Source: Pseudomonadota bacterium (GTDB taxonomy: Bacteria; Desulfobacterota; Binatia; Binatales; Binataceae). Taken from it: DNA of 61,025 nt. Positions 44,476 to 54,356 of this stretch are shown here, piece after piece. Both the position numbers and the translations under genes were made by a program. Each line of letters starts with the position of its first letter. Positions within the stretch are counted from its first letter, which is position 1. The stretch spans positions 1 to 61,025 of the forward strand of contig JAJPKP010000028.1 in assembly GCA_021323675.1 (NCBI GenBank). The letters run 5' to 3'. The notes beneath the pieces were generated by a model. It made no database searches and was not told where the DNA came from. It worked only from the letters and a program-made list of their open reading frames with translations.

Positions 44476-47400
44476 GTGCCACTTCGTAAAGATCTTAAAT
44501 CCGTCCTCCTGATCGGCTCCGGGCCGATCGTCATCGGCCAGGCGTGCGAGTTCGATTACTCCGGCACGCAGGCAATCAAAGCGCTGCGCGAGGAAGGGCT
44601 CCGGCTCATCCTGGTCAACTCCAACCCCGCCACTATCATGACCGACCCGGAGTTGGCGGACCGCACCTATATCGAACCGATGACGGCCGCGGCGATCGCG
44701 AAAATCATCGAGCGTGAGTGGCCCGACGCGCTGCTGCCGACGGTCGGCGGCCAGACCGCGCTGAACCTGGCGATCGAGCTGGCCGAATCGGGGGTGCTCG
44801 ACCGGTTCAAGTGCGAACTCATCGGCGCCAAGCTGCCGGCGATCAAAAAGGCCGAGGACCGCGATCTCTTCAAGCAGGCGATGGTTAATATCGGCCTGGA
44901 AGTGCCGCGCTCCGCAATCGCGCATTCGATGGACGACGCCGAGCGTATCCGGCGCGAGCTCGGCCTCCCGCTCATCATCCGCCCCTCCCGCACCCTGGGC
45001 GGCACCGGCGGATCGATCGCCCGCGAACTCGACGAATTCCGCGCGCGCGTCGCATGGGGCCTGGAGATGTCGCCGATTCACGAGGTCCTGCTCGAAGAAT
45101 CGGTCGAAGGATGGAAGGAATTCGAGCTCGAGGTGATGCGCGACGGCGCCGACAACGTCGTCATCATCTGCTCGATCGAAAATCTCGACCCGATGGGCGT
45201 GCATACGGGCGACTCGATCACCGTGGCGCCCGCGCAGACCCTTACTGACAAGGAATATCAGATCATGCGCGATGCCGCCCTGCGCATCATCCGCGAAATC
45301 GGCGTGGACACGGGCGGTTCCAATATCCAGTTCGCCATCGATCCGAAGTCCGGCAGGATGGTCGTAATCGAGATGAATCCGCGCGTGTCGCGCAGCTCGG
45401 CGCTCGCCTCGAAGGCCACCGGATTTCCAATCGCCAAGATCGCCGCGCGGTTGGCGGTGGGTTATCGCCTCGACGAGATTCCCAACGACATCACCAAAAA
45501 AACTCCCGCGTGCTTCGAACCGACCATCGACTACGTCGTAACCAAGATTCCCCGCTTCACCTTCGAAAAGTTCCGCGGCGCGACGGATGAACTGGGTCCG
45601 CAGATGAAGTCCGTCGGCGAGGCGATGGCGATTGGACGGACCTTCAAGGAATCGTTGCAGAAAGCGCTGCGTTCGCTCGAAATCGGATCCTTCGGATTCG
45701 AACCGCACTCCAAAGATGCCAATCGCGACGAAACGCTCGCAGCCCTGCGCAAGGAAGTCGGCCGTCCCAGCAGCCTCCGCCTCTATCATCTCGCGAATGC
45801 GCTCCGCCTCGGAATATCGCGCGAAGAGGCGCACGCGCTGAGCCGCATCGATCCGTGGTTCATCGACGCGATTGCGGAGATCGTAGCGGCCGAAGACGGC
45901 GCCGCGCGCGAGCCCTTCAGCGAAAGCTACTTCCGCAAATTCAAGGCGATGGGATTTTCCGATCGGAGAATCGCCGATCTGCGCGGAATCGAGGAAGGCG
46001 AGGTCGCGCGCAGCCGCCGCTCCTTCGGCGTCATGCCCGTGTTCAAGGCCGTCGATACCTGCGGCGCCGAGTTCCAGGCGTTTACGCCCTATCTCTACTC
46101 CACCTACGAGGGCGAAGACGAAGCCGAGCCCGACAATCGCCGCAAGGTGATGATCCTCGGCGGCGGCCCGAACCGCATAGGGCAGGGCATCGAATTCGAC
46201 TACTGCTGCGTCCACGCAAGCCTCGCCCTCAAGGAAGCAGGCTTCGAGACGATCATGGTCAACTGTAACCCGGAGACCGTCTCGACCGATTACGACATCA
46301 GCGATCGGCTCTATTTCGAACCGTTGACCTTCGAAGACGTCCTCGCGATTGCCGAGCGCGAAAAGCCGATGGGAGTGATCGTGCAGTTTGGCGGGCAAAC
46401 GCCGCTCAAGCTTGCCGTGCCGCTCGCGCGCGCGGGAGTTCCGATTCTCGGGACCACGCCCGACGCGATCGATCGCGCGGAAGATCGCGAACGGTTCAAC
46501 GCGCTGGTTGAAAAGCTCGGGCTCAAACAGCCGCGCGGCATCCTTGCGCGCAGCCTTGACGAAGCCGTCGCCGGCGCCGAACGCATCGGCTACCCGGTGC
46601 TGATCCGTCCCTCCTACGTCCTCGGCGGCCGAGCGATGGAAGTAATCGCCGATGAAGCCGGGCTGCGCCGTTACGTGGCGCAGGCCTTCGAGGCCTCCGA
46701 ACGCCATCCGCTTCTCATCGATCGCTACCTGCGCGGCGCAACCGAGGTCGATGTCGATGCGATCAGCGACGGCGAGACCGTCGTAATCGGCGGCATCATG
46801 GAGCACGTCGAGCACGCTGGAATCCATTCGGGCGACAGCGCATGCGCGCTCCCGCCGCGAAGCCTTTCGCCCGAGCTGCAGCGCTCGCTGATCGACCAAA
46901 CCAAAATGCTGGCGCGCGAGCTCGGTGTAGTCGGACTGATCAACGTCCAGTACGCCATCTATGAAGGCGAGGTCTTCATTCTCGAGGTCAATCCGCGGGC
47001 GTCGCGGACAATCCCGTTCGTCAGCAAGGCGATCGGCGTGCCGCTCGCCAAGCTTGCCGCGCTCGTGATGGCGGGGCGGAAGCTCGCCGATTTGGGCTTT
47101 ACCAGCGAGCGAGTTCCCCGCCATGTGGCGGTCAAGGAATCGGTGTTCCCATTCGCGCGCTTTTCCGGCGTCGACACCATCCTGGGGCCTGAAATGAAGT
47201 CTACCGGCGAAGTGATGGGAATCGATTCCTCGTTCGCGATGGCCTTCGCAAAGGCGGAGATCGCGGCCTCGTCGGATCTTCCTCTCGGCGGACGCGTGTT
47301 CATCAGCGTTCGCGACGAAGACAAACCGCTGCTCGATCCCATCGTCCGCGGGCTGGCGGAAATGGGTTTCGAGCTGGTCGCGACGCGCGGCACCGCCGCA

Positions 47401-47682
47401 TACATCACCAGGCTCGGCTGCCGATGCGAGACGATAAACAAGGTCCTCGAGGGAAGTCCGCACATCGTCGATGCGATCGTCCAGGGACGCATCGCCGCCG
47501 TGATAAATACTCCCGACGCGAGCGGCACGGCGGATTCTTTTTCGATCCGGCGCACCGCGCTCGAACATCGTTTGCCGTACTTCACCACGATGGCGGGTGC
47601 GCGTGCCGCGGTCGAGGGAATTCGCGCGCTCAGATCGGAAGGGCTCGAGGTTCGCGCCCTCCAGGACTACCATCGCGGTTAG
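44476..47682 (+). CDS. carB: Carbamoyl-phosphate synthase large subunit
   Basis: CarB makes carbamoyl phosphate from bicarbonate, ammonia and two ATP. The 1068-residue length is standard. The two homologous ATP-grasp halves are evident: first half [38 protein letters not shown]; second half [36 protein letters not shown]. The MGS-like allosteric domain is C-terminal ([20 protein letters not shown]), where UMP would inhibit in known enzymes. The start is GTG at 44476. It closes the pyr operon (pyrR-pyrB-pyrC-carA-carB). pyrD, pyrE and pyrF are not in the window. Confidence 0.97.
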   Translation: MPLRKDLKSVLLIGSGPIVIGQACEFDYSGTQAIKALREEGLRLILVNSNPATIMTDPELADRTYIEPMTAAAIAKIIEREWPDALLPTVGGQTALNLAIELAESGVLDRFKCELIGAKLPAIKKAEDRDLFKQAMVNIGLEVPRSAIAHSMDDAERIRRELGLPLIIRPSRTLGGTGGSIARELDEFRARVAWGLEMSPIHEVLLEESVEGWKEFELEVMRDGADNVVIICSIENLDPMGVHTGDSITVAPAQTLTDKEYQIMRDAALRIIREIGVDTGGSNIQFAIDPKSGRMVVIEMNPRVSRSSALASKATGFPIAKIAARLAVGYRLDEIPNDITKKTPACFEPTIDYVVTKIPRFTFEKFRGATDELGPQMKSVGEAMAIGRTFKESLQKALRSLEIGSFGFEPHSKDANRDETLAALRKEVGRPSSLRLYHLANALRLGISREEAHALSRIDPWFIDAIAEIVAAEDGAAREPFSESYFRKFKAMGFSDRRIADLRGIEEGEVARSRRSFGVMPVFKAVDTCGAEFQAFTPYLYSTYEGEDEAEPDNRRKVMILGGGPNRIGQGIEFDYCCVHASLALKEAGFETIMVNCNPETVSTDYDISDRLYFEPLTFEDVLAIAEREKPMGVIVQFGGQTPLKLAVPLARAGVPILGTTPDAIDRAEDRERFNALVEKLGLKQPRGILARSLDEAVAGAERIGYPVLIRPSYVLGGRAMEVIADEAGLRRYVAQAFEASERHPLLIDRYLRGATEVDVDAISDGETVVIGGIMEHVEHAGIHSGDSACALPPRSLSPELQRSLIDQTKMLARELGVVGLINVQYAIYEGEVFILEVNPRASRTIPFVSKAIGVPLAKLAALVMAGRKLADLGFTSERVPRHVAVKESVFPFARFSGVDTILGPEMKSTGEVMGIDSSFAMAFAKAEIAASSDLPLGGRVFISVRDEDKPLLDPIVRGLAEMGFELVATRGTAAYITRLGCRCETINKVLEGSPHIVDAIVQGRIAAVINTPDASGTADSFSIRRTALEHRLPYFTTMAGARAAVEGIRALRSEGLEVRALQDYHRG

Positions 47683-47708
47683 CCGCCGACGCGAGGGTTT
47701 TCTGAGCG

Positions 47709-49847
47709 ATGCGCGCACAATCGGAAGAGCCTGAGACGCGCGCACGATCGCACGCCACCCCGCCTACATTCTCGATCGCCACGCCGGTAAGCGCGCTTGC
47801 GGGTATCGGGCCCAAGCGCGCCGCCGCGCTCGCCGACCGCGGCATCGCGACCGTCGGCGACCTGATCTTTCATCTGCCGTCGCGTTACCAGGACTGGCGC
47901 AACCTGACTCCGCTTGCGGCCCTCGTCCCCGGAACTACCGTCACGGTCGAAGGCGAACTCGGCAAGGTGGTCGAGCGCCCGATGCGGGGTGCTCCGTGGC
48001 GGCGTCTGGCCAGCGGATGGCTAACCGACGGCCGCGCGCGCATCCGCGTCGTATGGTTCAATCTTCCCGGCTACATGCGCGGCAGGATGCCATCGGATGC
48101 GCGCGTGCTGGCGCACGGACGCGTCAGCTCCGCTCCCGACGGTAGCCTGGAGATCGTGCAGCCGGAACTTCATCTCCTGTCCGCCGGCACGCCGCCGCCG
48201 GTTCGTCCTTACTACAACTTGCCGGCGGGTTTTCCTCAGCGCCTGTTCTCTTCAGTCGTGACGAAAATCCTGCCCGAGGTGGCGGCGCAAATTGAAGCCT
48301 CAATTCCCGCGGAAGTTCGCCACGAGTTCATGCCGGTCAAAACCGCGCTGATGGGACTGCATGCGCCGGGACCCGATGCCGACGTGAAGGCGCTCAACGA
48401 CGGAGCCTCGCCCGAGCACATCGCGCTCGCCTTCGACGAGTTGTTCGCATTCGAGCTTGCGCTGGGCCTCGAGCGGGAACGAGCCGCGCAGCGAAGCGGA
48501 ATCGCAATCGAATGCAGCGGGCCCAGGACGCGCGAATGGTTGAGCAGCCTGCCGTTTACGATGACTCGCGCACAGGCGCGTGCGATCGATGAAATCGCGC
48601 AGGACCTGCGCCGCCCCACCCAGATGAACCGCATGCTGCTCGGCGACGTGGGTAGCGGCAAAACCCTGGTCGCATTCTGGGCGGCCCTGAGCGCGGTCGA
48701 GGCGGGATGCCAGGTCGCGATGATGGCGCCGACCGAGCTGCTAGCCGAACAGCATCACGCAAGCTTCCAGCGGCTCTGCGCCCACACCGGGGTCCCGGCC
48801 GCTCTGCTTACCGGAAAGGTGCAGGGTTCCGCTCGCGCGTCGCTGCTGCGGAGCCTGGCGTCGGGTGCGATGCCGCTGGTCTTCGGTACTCACGCAATCA
48901 TCCAGGAGCGCGTGCGGATCAAGCGCCTCGGCCTCGGAATCATCGACGAGCAGCATCGCTTCGGCGTGTTCGATCGCGCGCGGCTCAAAGCGCTCGGCCC
49001 CGAGGCGAATCTTCTGATGATGACCGCGACGCCGATTCCGCGAAGCCTCGCGCTCAGCCTGTTCGCGAATCTCAATATTTCATTTCTTGACGAGCTTCCG
49101 CCGGGACGCACGCCAATCCAAACCCTTCTTTTCGCGGAGAAAGATCAGGCGCGGGTCGATGCGATCGTGCGCGAGGAACTTGCCGCCGGAAAACGCGCCT
49201 ACTATGTGTTGCCTCGGATCGACGCGCCCGACGAAGAGCAACGCTCGGTCGCAGCCACCGCCGAGCGCCTGAGACGCGATGCTCTTAAGGATTACCGCGT
49301 CGAAGTCATGCACGGCCGGATGAGCGGCGCCGACAAAGAGCGCGTGATGGCGGAATTTCGCGATGGCGCCGTGCAGGTGCTGGTATCGACCACTGTGGTC
49401 GAAGTCGGTATCGACGTACCCGAGGCGACCGTGATGGCGATTATCGCCGCCGAACGATACGGCCTCGCCCAACTCCATCAGCTTCGCGGCAGGGTGGGGC
49501 GGGGCCGGGCCGCATCGCGATGCTGCCTGGTGGCATCCGCCGATGCCGACGACTCCGCGCTCGAACGCCTCCAACTGATGACCCGATGCGGAACTGGCAT
49601 GGAGGTGGCGGAAGCCGACCTGCGCATCCGCGGTCCGGGCGACCTGCTCGGCGCACGCCAGACAGGCGCATTGCCGCTGCGCTTCGTCCATCTGGTGCGC
49701 GACTATCGGCTGATCGAACGCGCCCGCGAGCTCGCGGAAGCCTGGCTTCGCCGCGACCCGGAGCTGCATAGCGCATCGTCACGGCCTGCGCGGAGAGCGA
49801 TCAAGCGGATGCTCTCGCTCGGGTTCAGTCTGGGAGACGTTGGCTGA
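47709..49847 (+). CDS. recG: ATP-dependent DNA helicase RecG
   Basis: RecG regresses stalled forks and migrates branched DNA. The 712-residue protein begins with the wedge/OB domain ([36 protein letters not shown]). The helicase core follows: Walker A LLGDVGSGKTLVAF, MAPTELLAEQHH, the DEQH box GIIDEQHRFGVFDR, MTATPIPRSLALSLF, STTVVEVGIDVPEA and LRGRVGRGRAASRC. The Nudix gene starts immediately after the stop. Confidence 0.96.
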   Translation: MRAQSEEPETRARSHATPPTFSIATPVSALAGIGPKRAAALADRGIATVGDLIFHLPSRYQDWRNLTPLAALVPGTTVTVEGELGKVVERPMRGAPWRRLASGWLTDGRARIRVVWFNLPGYMRGRMPSDARVLAHGRVSSAPDGSLEIVQPELHLLSAGTPPPVRPYYNLPAGFPQRLFSSVVTKILPEVAAQIEASIPAEVRHEFMPVKTALMGLHAPGPDADVKALNDGASPEHIALAFDELFAFELALGLERERAAQRSGIAIECSGPRTREWLSSLPFTMTRAQARAIDEIAQDLRRPTQMNRMLLGDVGSGKTLVAFWAALSAVEAGCQVAMMAPTELLAEQHHASFQRLCAHTGVPAALLTGKVQGSARASLLRSLASGAMPLVFGTHAIIQERVRIKRLGLGIIDEQHRFGVFDRARLKALGPEANLLMMTATPIPRSLALSLFANLNISFLDELPPGRTPIQTLLFAEKDQARVDAIVREELAAGKRAYYVLPRIDAPDEEQRSVAATAERLRRDALKDYRVEVMHGRMSGADKERVMAEFRDGAVQVLVSTTVVEVGIDVPEATVMAIIAAERYGLAQLHQLRGRVGRGRAASRCCLVASADADDSALERLQLMTRCGTGMEVAEADLRIRGPGDLLGARQTGALPLRFVHLVRDYRLIERARELAEAWLRRDPELHSASSRPARRAIKRMLSLGFSLGDVG

Positions 49848-50339
49848 ATGGCGCGCGGGACAAAAGCTGCGTCGCGCCGGAAAATCCCGGTGCGCCATGA
49901 AGTCTCCGCCGGCGGCATCGTGTATCGCCGCGCCCCAAGCGGCCTTGAATTCGTGCTGATTCGACCAAAAGGAGCGCACACCTGGGCGCTGCCGAAAGGC
50001 CACGTCGAAAAGAACGAGAGCAGCCGCGATGCGGCCGTGCGCGAAGTGCGCGAGGAAACCGGCCTAGAGGTCGGCGCGGTCGAGCCGCTCGGCGATGTCT
50101 CCTACATCTTTTCCTGGCGCGATCAGCCGGGCGCGCAGCTCGTCAGGATCTTCAAGCGCGTCCACTTCTTTGCGATGGAATTCGCGGGCGGCGATCCCTC
50201 GAATCACGACGCGGAAATCGATGAAGTCGGGTGGTTCCCCGCCGCCGAAGCACTGAGCCGCGCTACCTACAAAGACGAGCGGAACCTGATTGAAAAAGCG
50301 ATCGCGGTTTTGTCCAAGGGCTCTTCCCCGCGAACATAG
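49848..50339 (+). CDS. Nudix hydrolase
   Basis: A 163-residue Nudix protein with a complete box, GHVEKNESSRDAAVREVREE followed by TGL (residues 51-73). The N-terminal EVSAGGIVYRRAPSGLEFVL and KGAHTWALPKGHVEK resemble diadenosine-polyphosphate (Ap4A-type) hydrolases, but the substrate cannot be fixed. ATG 49848 directly abuts the recG stop, so translation is coupled. It converges with the minus-strand metallopeptidase gene. Confidence 0.9.
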   Translation: MARGTKAASRRKIPVRHEVSAGGIVYRRAPSGLEFVLIRPKGAHTWALPKGHVEKNESSRDAAVREVREETGLEVGAVEPLGDVSYIFSWRDQPGAQLVRIFKRVHFFAMEFAGGDPSNHDAEIDEVGWFPAAEALSRATYKDERNLIEKAIAVLSKGSSPRT

Positions 50340-50354
50340 GGGCATCGGGAAGCG

Positions 50355-51668
50355 TCACTTGCCGGAGCTCGGCTGCGGCTGAGTACCGATCGTGCTCGCT
50401 TTCCACACCTCCGGTCCCAGCCCCTCGACCGATTGCGCGGGAGATCCGATTACAACCAGCACCGCATTGTCCCGCGTGTCGATCTCGCGCGGCGTGCCGA
50501 CATTGAGCTTGTTCAGCACGGTCGCGTATGCGGCCGCGAACCGCGCGGCGGCCGCGGAATCGGTAAAGGCGAGCAGCCAGATCACCGAAGTCTCGCTGCC
50601 CGACTTGAGGATAATCATCTGATCGCCCGCCCATCGATCGGCCAGCTTCACTTCCGGCGCGTTTGCGCCCAGGTTGCGCCTCAGGATTACGCGCAGCAGA
50701 AGCTCCCCGTACGTGTCGTCATCCACCTTCTTCCACGACGGCATCGCCTTGTCGTATCCGCGCGCCTGCACGTCGATGGGCGCGACGCGATGCGTGTAGT
50801 AGTCGGCGGAATGGATGATGTCGTGGGTGGACAGGGGAGGATCGTTGTAGAGCGCATCGACGGCTTTCCATCCTCCTTTGCGGTACGCCTCGGCGACAAA
50901 GCGCACGCCGTCCGAATATTGAAAAATCAGCGGCGTTGACAGTCCCTCCGGAGTGCCGGGCGCCTCGGACGCAAACGCCTTCGCGATGTCATCGAGATGC
51001 GCCAGCAGGGCGTTCAGCACCGTATCGTCCATCCGGCCGGCCACGTACGCATAGCCCGCGATCGTGGCATCGCCCTCCGCCACGCACTTGAGCGCGAGCG
51101 CGCGATCGTCGTTGTTTTTCACCGCGTCGAGCTTCTTGTCGAGATCGAAGTGCTGATCCTGAAGCGCGTGCGTGAACTCGTGCGCCAGCACCATCTCGCC
51201 CCCGATATCGCGCTGCGCGACGAACTCGGCGGCGTTGCCGAACAGGCCCATGTCCATCCCGCCCTCGACCAGCACCATCTGCTTCGAGTGCGGATCGTAA
51301 AAGCCCGCTACCTGGTTTCTCATGAGCTTGAGCGACTCGCTCTTCAGGTCCATCCCGGCCGGATACAGGCCCACCATCGCGCCCGCGACGCCGTCGGCGT
51401 GGAGTTGTTCGTCCGTGTAATCGCGCATCAGGTCCGCTTCCATCTGATGCTCCGCCTGATCGCGATCCTTCACCACCATCGGAACCGGCTTCAGAAAATT
51501 GAGTTGGCGAATTTTCTGGATTCCCTGTTCGACCTGATCGGCCTTCGACTGGTTGATGGTCGTGCCGTTGACCAGGGAATAGGCGCATCCCGCGATCAGC
51601 ACCACGCAGGCGGCAGCCGCGACGATTCGCCGGCAAGTGGTGCGGAAAGCGGCGATGAAACCAGTCAT
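50355..51668 (-). CDS. Lipoprotein with HExxH metallopeptidase motif
   Basis: A 437-residue predicted outer-membrane lipoprotein: signal peptide ending VVLIAGC (Cys28), then a domain with the zinc motif LAHEFTHALQDQHFDL (His163, Glu164, His167) and a downstream CVAEGDAT (Glu198), which fits a gluzincin-type third ligand. It is therefore probably a periplasmic zinc peptidase. I do not recognise a named family. Its start overlaps the rlpA stop by four bases, so it is co-transcribed with rlpA, hinting at a role in the cell envelope. Confidence 0.75.
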   Translation of the reverse strand: MTGFIAAFRTTCRRIVAAAACVVLIAGCAYSLVNGTTINQSKADQVEQGIQKIRQLNFLKPVPMVVKDRDQAEHQMEADLMRDYTDEQLHADGVAGAMVGLYPAGMDLKSESLKLMRNQVAGFYDPHSKQMVLVEGGMDMGLFGNAAEFVAQRDIGGEMVLAHEFTHALQDQHFDLDKKLDAVKNNDDRALALKCVAEGDATIAGYAYVAGRMDDTVLNALLAHLDDIAKAFASEAPGTPEGLSTPLIFQYSDGVRFVAEAYRKGGWKAVDALYNDPPLSTHDIIHSADYYTHRVAPIDVQARGYDKAMPSWKKVDDDTYGELLLRVILRRNLGANAPEVKLADRWAGDQMIILKSGSETSVIWLLAFTDSAAAARFAAAYATVLNKLNVGTPREIDTRDNAVLVVIGSPAQSVEGLGPEVWKASTIGTQPQPSSGK

Positions 51669-52357
51669 TCGCTTACGATTATGATCGGCAGCCCGAAGCG
51701 CGAGCTTTGGCTCGCCCGTGCCTGTGCTTCGTCTCGCGTCGCAAATCCTCCCATCCTCACCCGGTAGAAGCGGCGGCTCCCCGCTTCGATCGGGTCCACC
51801 CGCACGTCAGGATAGTACGCCGCCAGCTCGGAGCGCAGGCGATCCGCGTTCGATTCGCTCGCGAACGATCCCACCTGCACGAAGTAGCGGGGCGGCGTGC
51901 CGATCGGCGAAGAACCGGGCGGAACGCTGATCAGGTCGAGGCGCACCGGCGCGGTCCCCGGTCCCATCATCCCAAGCACGGTGGCAGCCTTGCGCGAGAG
52001 ATCGATCTTGCGCCCCTTCACGTAGGGTCCGTGATCGTTGATCCGCACCTCGACCGAGCGCCCATTATTGAGATTCGTCACCATCACGCGGCTTCCGAGC
52101 GGATAGAGCGTCGATGCGGCCGTCAGGTCGTTCTGGTTGTATATCTCGCCGCTCGAAGTCGGATGCCCATCGAAACCTGGCCCGTACCACGATGCGACTC
52201 CGAACTGCGCGGTCGCCGGGGCGGGCGGAGGAACCGACGCGATCACGGGCGGGGCAGGGCGGCTGGTCGAGCATCCCGCCGCCGTCAGCGCGGCCGCTGC
52301 GAACAGGCCGGCGAGCCGCCGCCGCAATCTCCACGTCCCTGCCACCACCACATCCAC
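51665..52357 (-). CDS. rlpA: RlpA-type septal lytic lipoprotein with SPOR domain
   Basis: RlpA proteins cleave denuded peptidoglycan strands at the septum in Pseudomonas. In others they only bind. The 230-residue product has a lipoprotein signal peptide ending ALTAAGC (Cys29), a double-psi beta-barrel (VASWYGPGFDGHPTSSGEIY, YPLGSRVMVTNLNNGRSVEV, INDHGPYVKGRKIDLSRKA) and a C-terminal SPOR domain (YFVQVGSFASESNADRLRSE). The start is GTG at 52357. A TTG at 52327 is an alternative. A TATAAT lies just upstream. It is the first gene of an operon with the metallopeptidase. Confidence 0.93.
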   Translation of the reverse strand: MDVVVAGTWRLRRRLAGLFAAAALTAAGCSTSRPAPPVIASVPPPAPATAQFGVASWYGPGFDGHPTSSGEIYNQNDLTAASTLYPLGSRVMVTNLNNGRSVEVRINDHGPYVKGRKIDLSRKAATVLGMMGPGTAPVRLDLISVPPGSSPIGTPPRYFVQVGSFASESNADRLRSELAAYYPDVRVDPIEAGSRRFYRVRMGGFATRDEAQARASQSSRFGLPIIIVSE

Positions 52358-52365
52358 CTCGGTCG

Positions 52366-52371
52366 ATTATA
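52366..52371 (-). promoter_or_regulatory. Consensus -10 box upstream of rlpA
   Basis: On the minus strand a perfect TATAAT occupies 52371-52366, with a weak -35 (TTCAGG) 17 bases upstream. Transcription would start near 52359, only a couple of bases before the annotated GTG, implying a leaderless message or use of the downstream TTG start. Confidence 0.4.
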
Positions 52372-52488
52372 GGGACAACGCCCATAGACCTGAATACTCG
52401 ATTCGCCTGTTGACGAATCGCGCACGCCGCCACTTAGCCCCGTTTCCACCCCGTGGTAGCATCGTGGCCGTAGCAACCTTCGACTGCC

Positions 52489-53649
52489 ATGCTCCGGAAC
52501 AGACAAGCGCTGGAAGAAATAGAACGGCGCACCCTTGCGCCCTATGCGATGCTCTCGAGCGCAAGCCGCGGCCGGCGCTTCCCCGAGCCCGAGCATCCGA
52601 TGCGGACGGCGTTTCAGCGCGATCGCGACCGGATTATCCATTCCGCCGCTTTCCGCCGCCTCGAATACAAAACCCAGGTCTTCGTTAATCACGAAGGCGA
52701 CTACTATCGCACGCGCCTGACCCATACGCTCGAAGCCGCGCAGATAACCCGCACCGTAGCCCGCGCTATCGGCCTGAACTCCGAGCTCGCCGAGGCGGTG
52801 GCGCTCGCCCACGACCTCGGCCATACCCCGTTCGGCCACGCGGGAGAACGCTTTCTGAACGAGCTGATGAAGCAGTACGGCGGCTTCGATCACAACGCCC
52901 AGAGCCTGCGCACCGTGGATTGGATCGAGATCCGCTATCCGAATTTTCGCGGGCTCAATCTGACCTTCGAAGTCCGCGAGGGCATAATCAAGCATTCCCA
53001 TTTTCACGACCGGCCCGAGGCGGGCGAGTTCGATCCGGCTTCGTGGCCATGCCTCGAGGCTCAGATCGTCGATCTCGCCGACGAAATCGCATACCTCGCA
53101 CACGACGTCGATGACGGGCTCAAGGCCCAGATGCTCACCATCGAGGACCTGAACAAATCCGAGCTCTACCGCAACGCATCCGCGCAGGCCCGCGCGATCG
53201 TCGGAAACGGCGATACGAAAGTGGCGCGCTATCAGACCGTGATCAGGATGATCGATGCGATGTCGACCGACCTGGTCACCAATATCGCCGCCGAGCTCGA
53301 ACGATCGTCGATCACGAGCGTCGATGACGTGCGGCGGGCGGGCAGGGGACTCGTTTCCTTCTCGCCCGAAATCGCTCCACAGGTGGCCGAGCTCAAGGAA
53401 ATCATGCGCCAGCGGCTTTACCGGCACTATCGCGTGAGCCGGATGACGGAAAAGGCGGGCAGGGTGCTTGCCCGGCTGTTTGAAACTTACATGGCCGAGC
53501 CGCGCCAGATGCCGGAGCACATCCTGAGACGCGCGGAACAGGACGACGAGCCGATCGCGCGCGTGGTCGCGGACTACGTCGCCGGGATGACCGATCGCTT
53601 CGCGCTCGACGAATACCGCAAGCTGTTCGACCACGATGAGCGAGTCTGA
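52489..53649 (+). CDS. dgt: Deoxyguanosinetriphosphate triphosphohydrolase-like protein
   Basis: An HD-domain dNTP triphosphohydrolase of 386 residues, hydrolysing dNTPs to nucleosides and triphosphate. Motifs are FQRDRDRIIHSAAFRRLEYK, YRTRLTHTLEAAQI (His79), ALAHDLGHTPFGHAGE (His108, Asp109) and VDLADEIAYLAHDVDDG (distal Asp). The length fits the type 2 subfamily (about 380 residues) rather than the 500-residue E. coli enzyme. It is divergent from rlpA and overlaps the next gene by 14 bases. Confidence 0.94.
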   Translation: MLRNRQALEEIERRTLAPYAMLSSASRGRRFPEPEHPMRTAFQRDRDRIIHSAAFRRLEYKTQVFVNHEGDYYRTRLTHTLEAAQITRTVARAIGLNSELAEAVALAHDLGHTPFGHAGERFLNELMKQYGGFDHNAQSLRTVDWIEIRYPNFRGLNLTFEVREGIIKHSHFHDRPEAGEFDPASWPCLEAQIVDLADEIAYLAHDVDDGLKAQMLTIEDLNKSELYRNASAQARAIVGNGDTKVARYQTVIRMIDAMSTDLVTNIAAELERSSITSVDDVRRAGRGLVSFSPEIAPQVAELKEIMRQRLYRHYRVSRMTEKAGRVLARLFETYMAEPRQMPEHILRRAEQDDEPIARVVADYVAGMTDRFALDEYRKLFDHDERV

Positions 53650-54241
53650 ATCGACAGTGCAGCCCGGTCGCGTGCGCCGGCGCCGCAAGATCGTAATCCG
53701 GCGCGACGACCATATCGGCGACCCGATCGGAATCGTGTGGCTGGCGGGAGAGGACACGATCGCCGAGGTCCTGATTCAGCGCCTCGGCGATTACCTGGGA
53801 CCGCGCGTAAAGATCGTCAAGGCGGAAATCTCGCGCGATATAGTTGAAGTGGAAGTTGAAGCCCGCGGATGGGGCGATGAGGCGGCGCGACTGGCCGCCG
53901 CTTCCCGCGACCTCTTTCAAAAGGGCGCCAAACGCAACGCGCTCTCGATGTGCCGCGAGGCGGTCGAGCTCGATCCGCTCAACCCCGCCGCAACGGCGAC
54001 TTTGGGCATCATCCTGACCGGCCTGCAGCGGCACAAGGAAGCGCTCGATGCGCTCAAGCGGGCGAGGGAATTCGGCGCGGGCGGAATTGAAGTGATGCTT
54101 GCGATGACCCAATGCGCGATGCGCCTGGACCGCCTCGCAGCCGCCACCCAATACGCCGAAGAAGCCCTGCGCCTCGAACCCAGGAACCTGACCGCCCGCC
54201 GCACCCTGAAGGAAATCAAACAATCCTCAAGCAAAGCCTGA
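53636..54241 (+). CDS. TPR-repeat protein
   Basis: A 201-residue soluble protein. The first ~80 residues are basic then alpha/beta (RRRRKIVIRRDDHIGDPIGI), of unknown fold. Residues ~85-195 form about three tetratricopeptide repeats (AAASRDLFQKGAKRNALSMC, LDPLNPAATATLGIILTGLQ, AATQYAEEALRLEPRNLTAR). It probably scaffolds protein contacts. Partner unknown. ATG 53636 lies inside the end of dgt, so the two are translated together. Confidence 0.75.
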   Translation: MSESESTVQPGRVRRRRKIVIRRDDHIGDPIGIVWLAGEDTIAEVLIQRLGDYLGPRVKIVKAEISRDIVEVEVEARGWGDEAARLAAASRDLFQKGAKRNALSMCREAVELDPLNPAATATLGIILTGLQRHKEALDALKRAREFGAGGIEVMLAMTQCAMRLDRLAAATQYAEEALRLEPRNLTARRTLKEIKQSSSKA

Positions 54242-54280
54242 AGGGGCAGGGGGCTCCTCCAAATCGCTTCAAGATCAGGC

Positions 54281-54315
54281 TGCGGAGATTCACCGGCCTA
54301 TTCTCCGCATCTTTT
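54281..54315 (+). terminator. Hairpin with T-run, sharing the fic operator 8-mer
   Basis: TGCGGAGA (54281-54288) and TCTCCGCA (54302-54309) form an 8-bp stem with a 13-base loop, followed by TCTTTT (54310-54315). It can terminate the dgt-TPR transcript. The same 8-mer reappears in both arms of the palindrome at the fic start 50 bases downstream, so it may also be an upstream operator half. Confidence 0.5.
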
Positions 54316-54326
54316 GCGGCAAATAC

Positions 54327-54356
54327 TTGACAGGTGCGATAATCCAAGATTATAAT
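54327..54356 (+). promoter_or_regulatory. Near-consensus promoter of the fic gene
   Basis: A perfect -35 TTGACA (54327-54332) and a perfect -10 TATAAT (54351-54356) are separated by 18 bases. The start of transcription would be near 54363, about four bases before the fic ATG at 54367. Such a strong promoter normally needs repression, and the -10 lies inside a 13-bp palindrome. Confidence 0.75.

Noticed and set aside
44392..47745. Very long open frame (about 1117 codons) on the minus strand, antisense to carB
   Set aside because: carB on the plus strand is unmistakable. The antisense frame is low in recognisable motifs and is a known by-product of high-GC codon bias.
52285..53757. Minus-strand open frame of about 490 codons across dgt
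   Set aside because: It covers dgt, which has all HD motifs, and also runs through the rlpA and TPR gene ends. No family resemblance.
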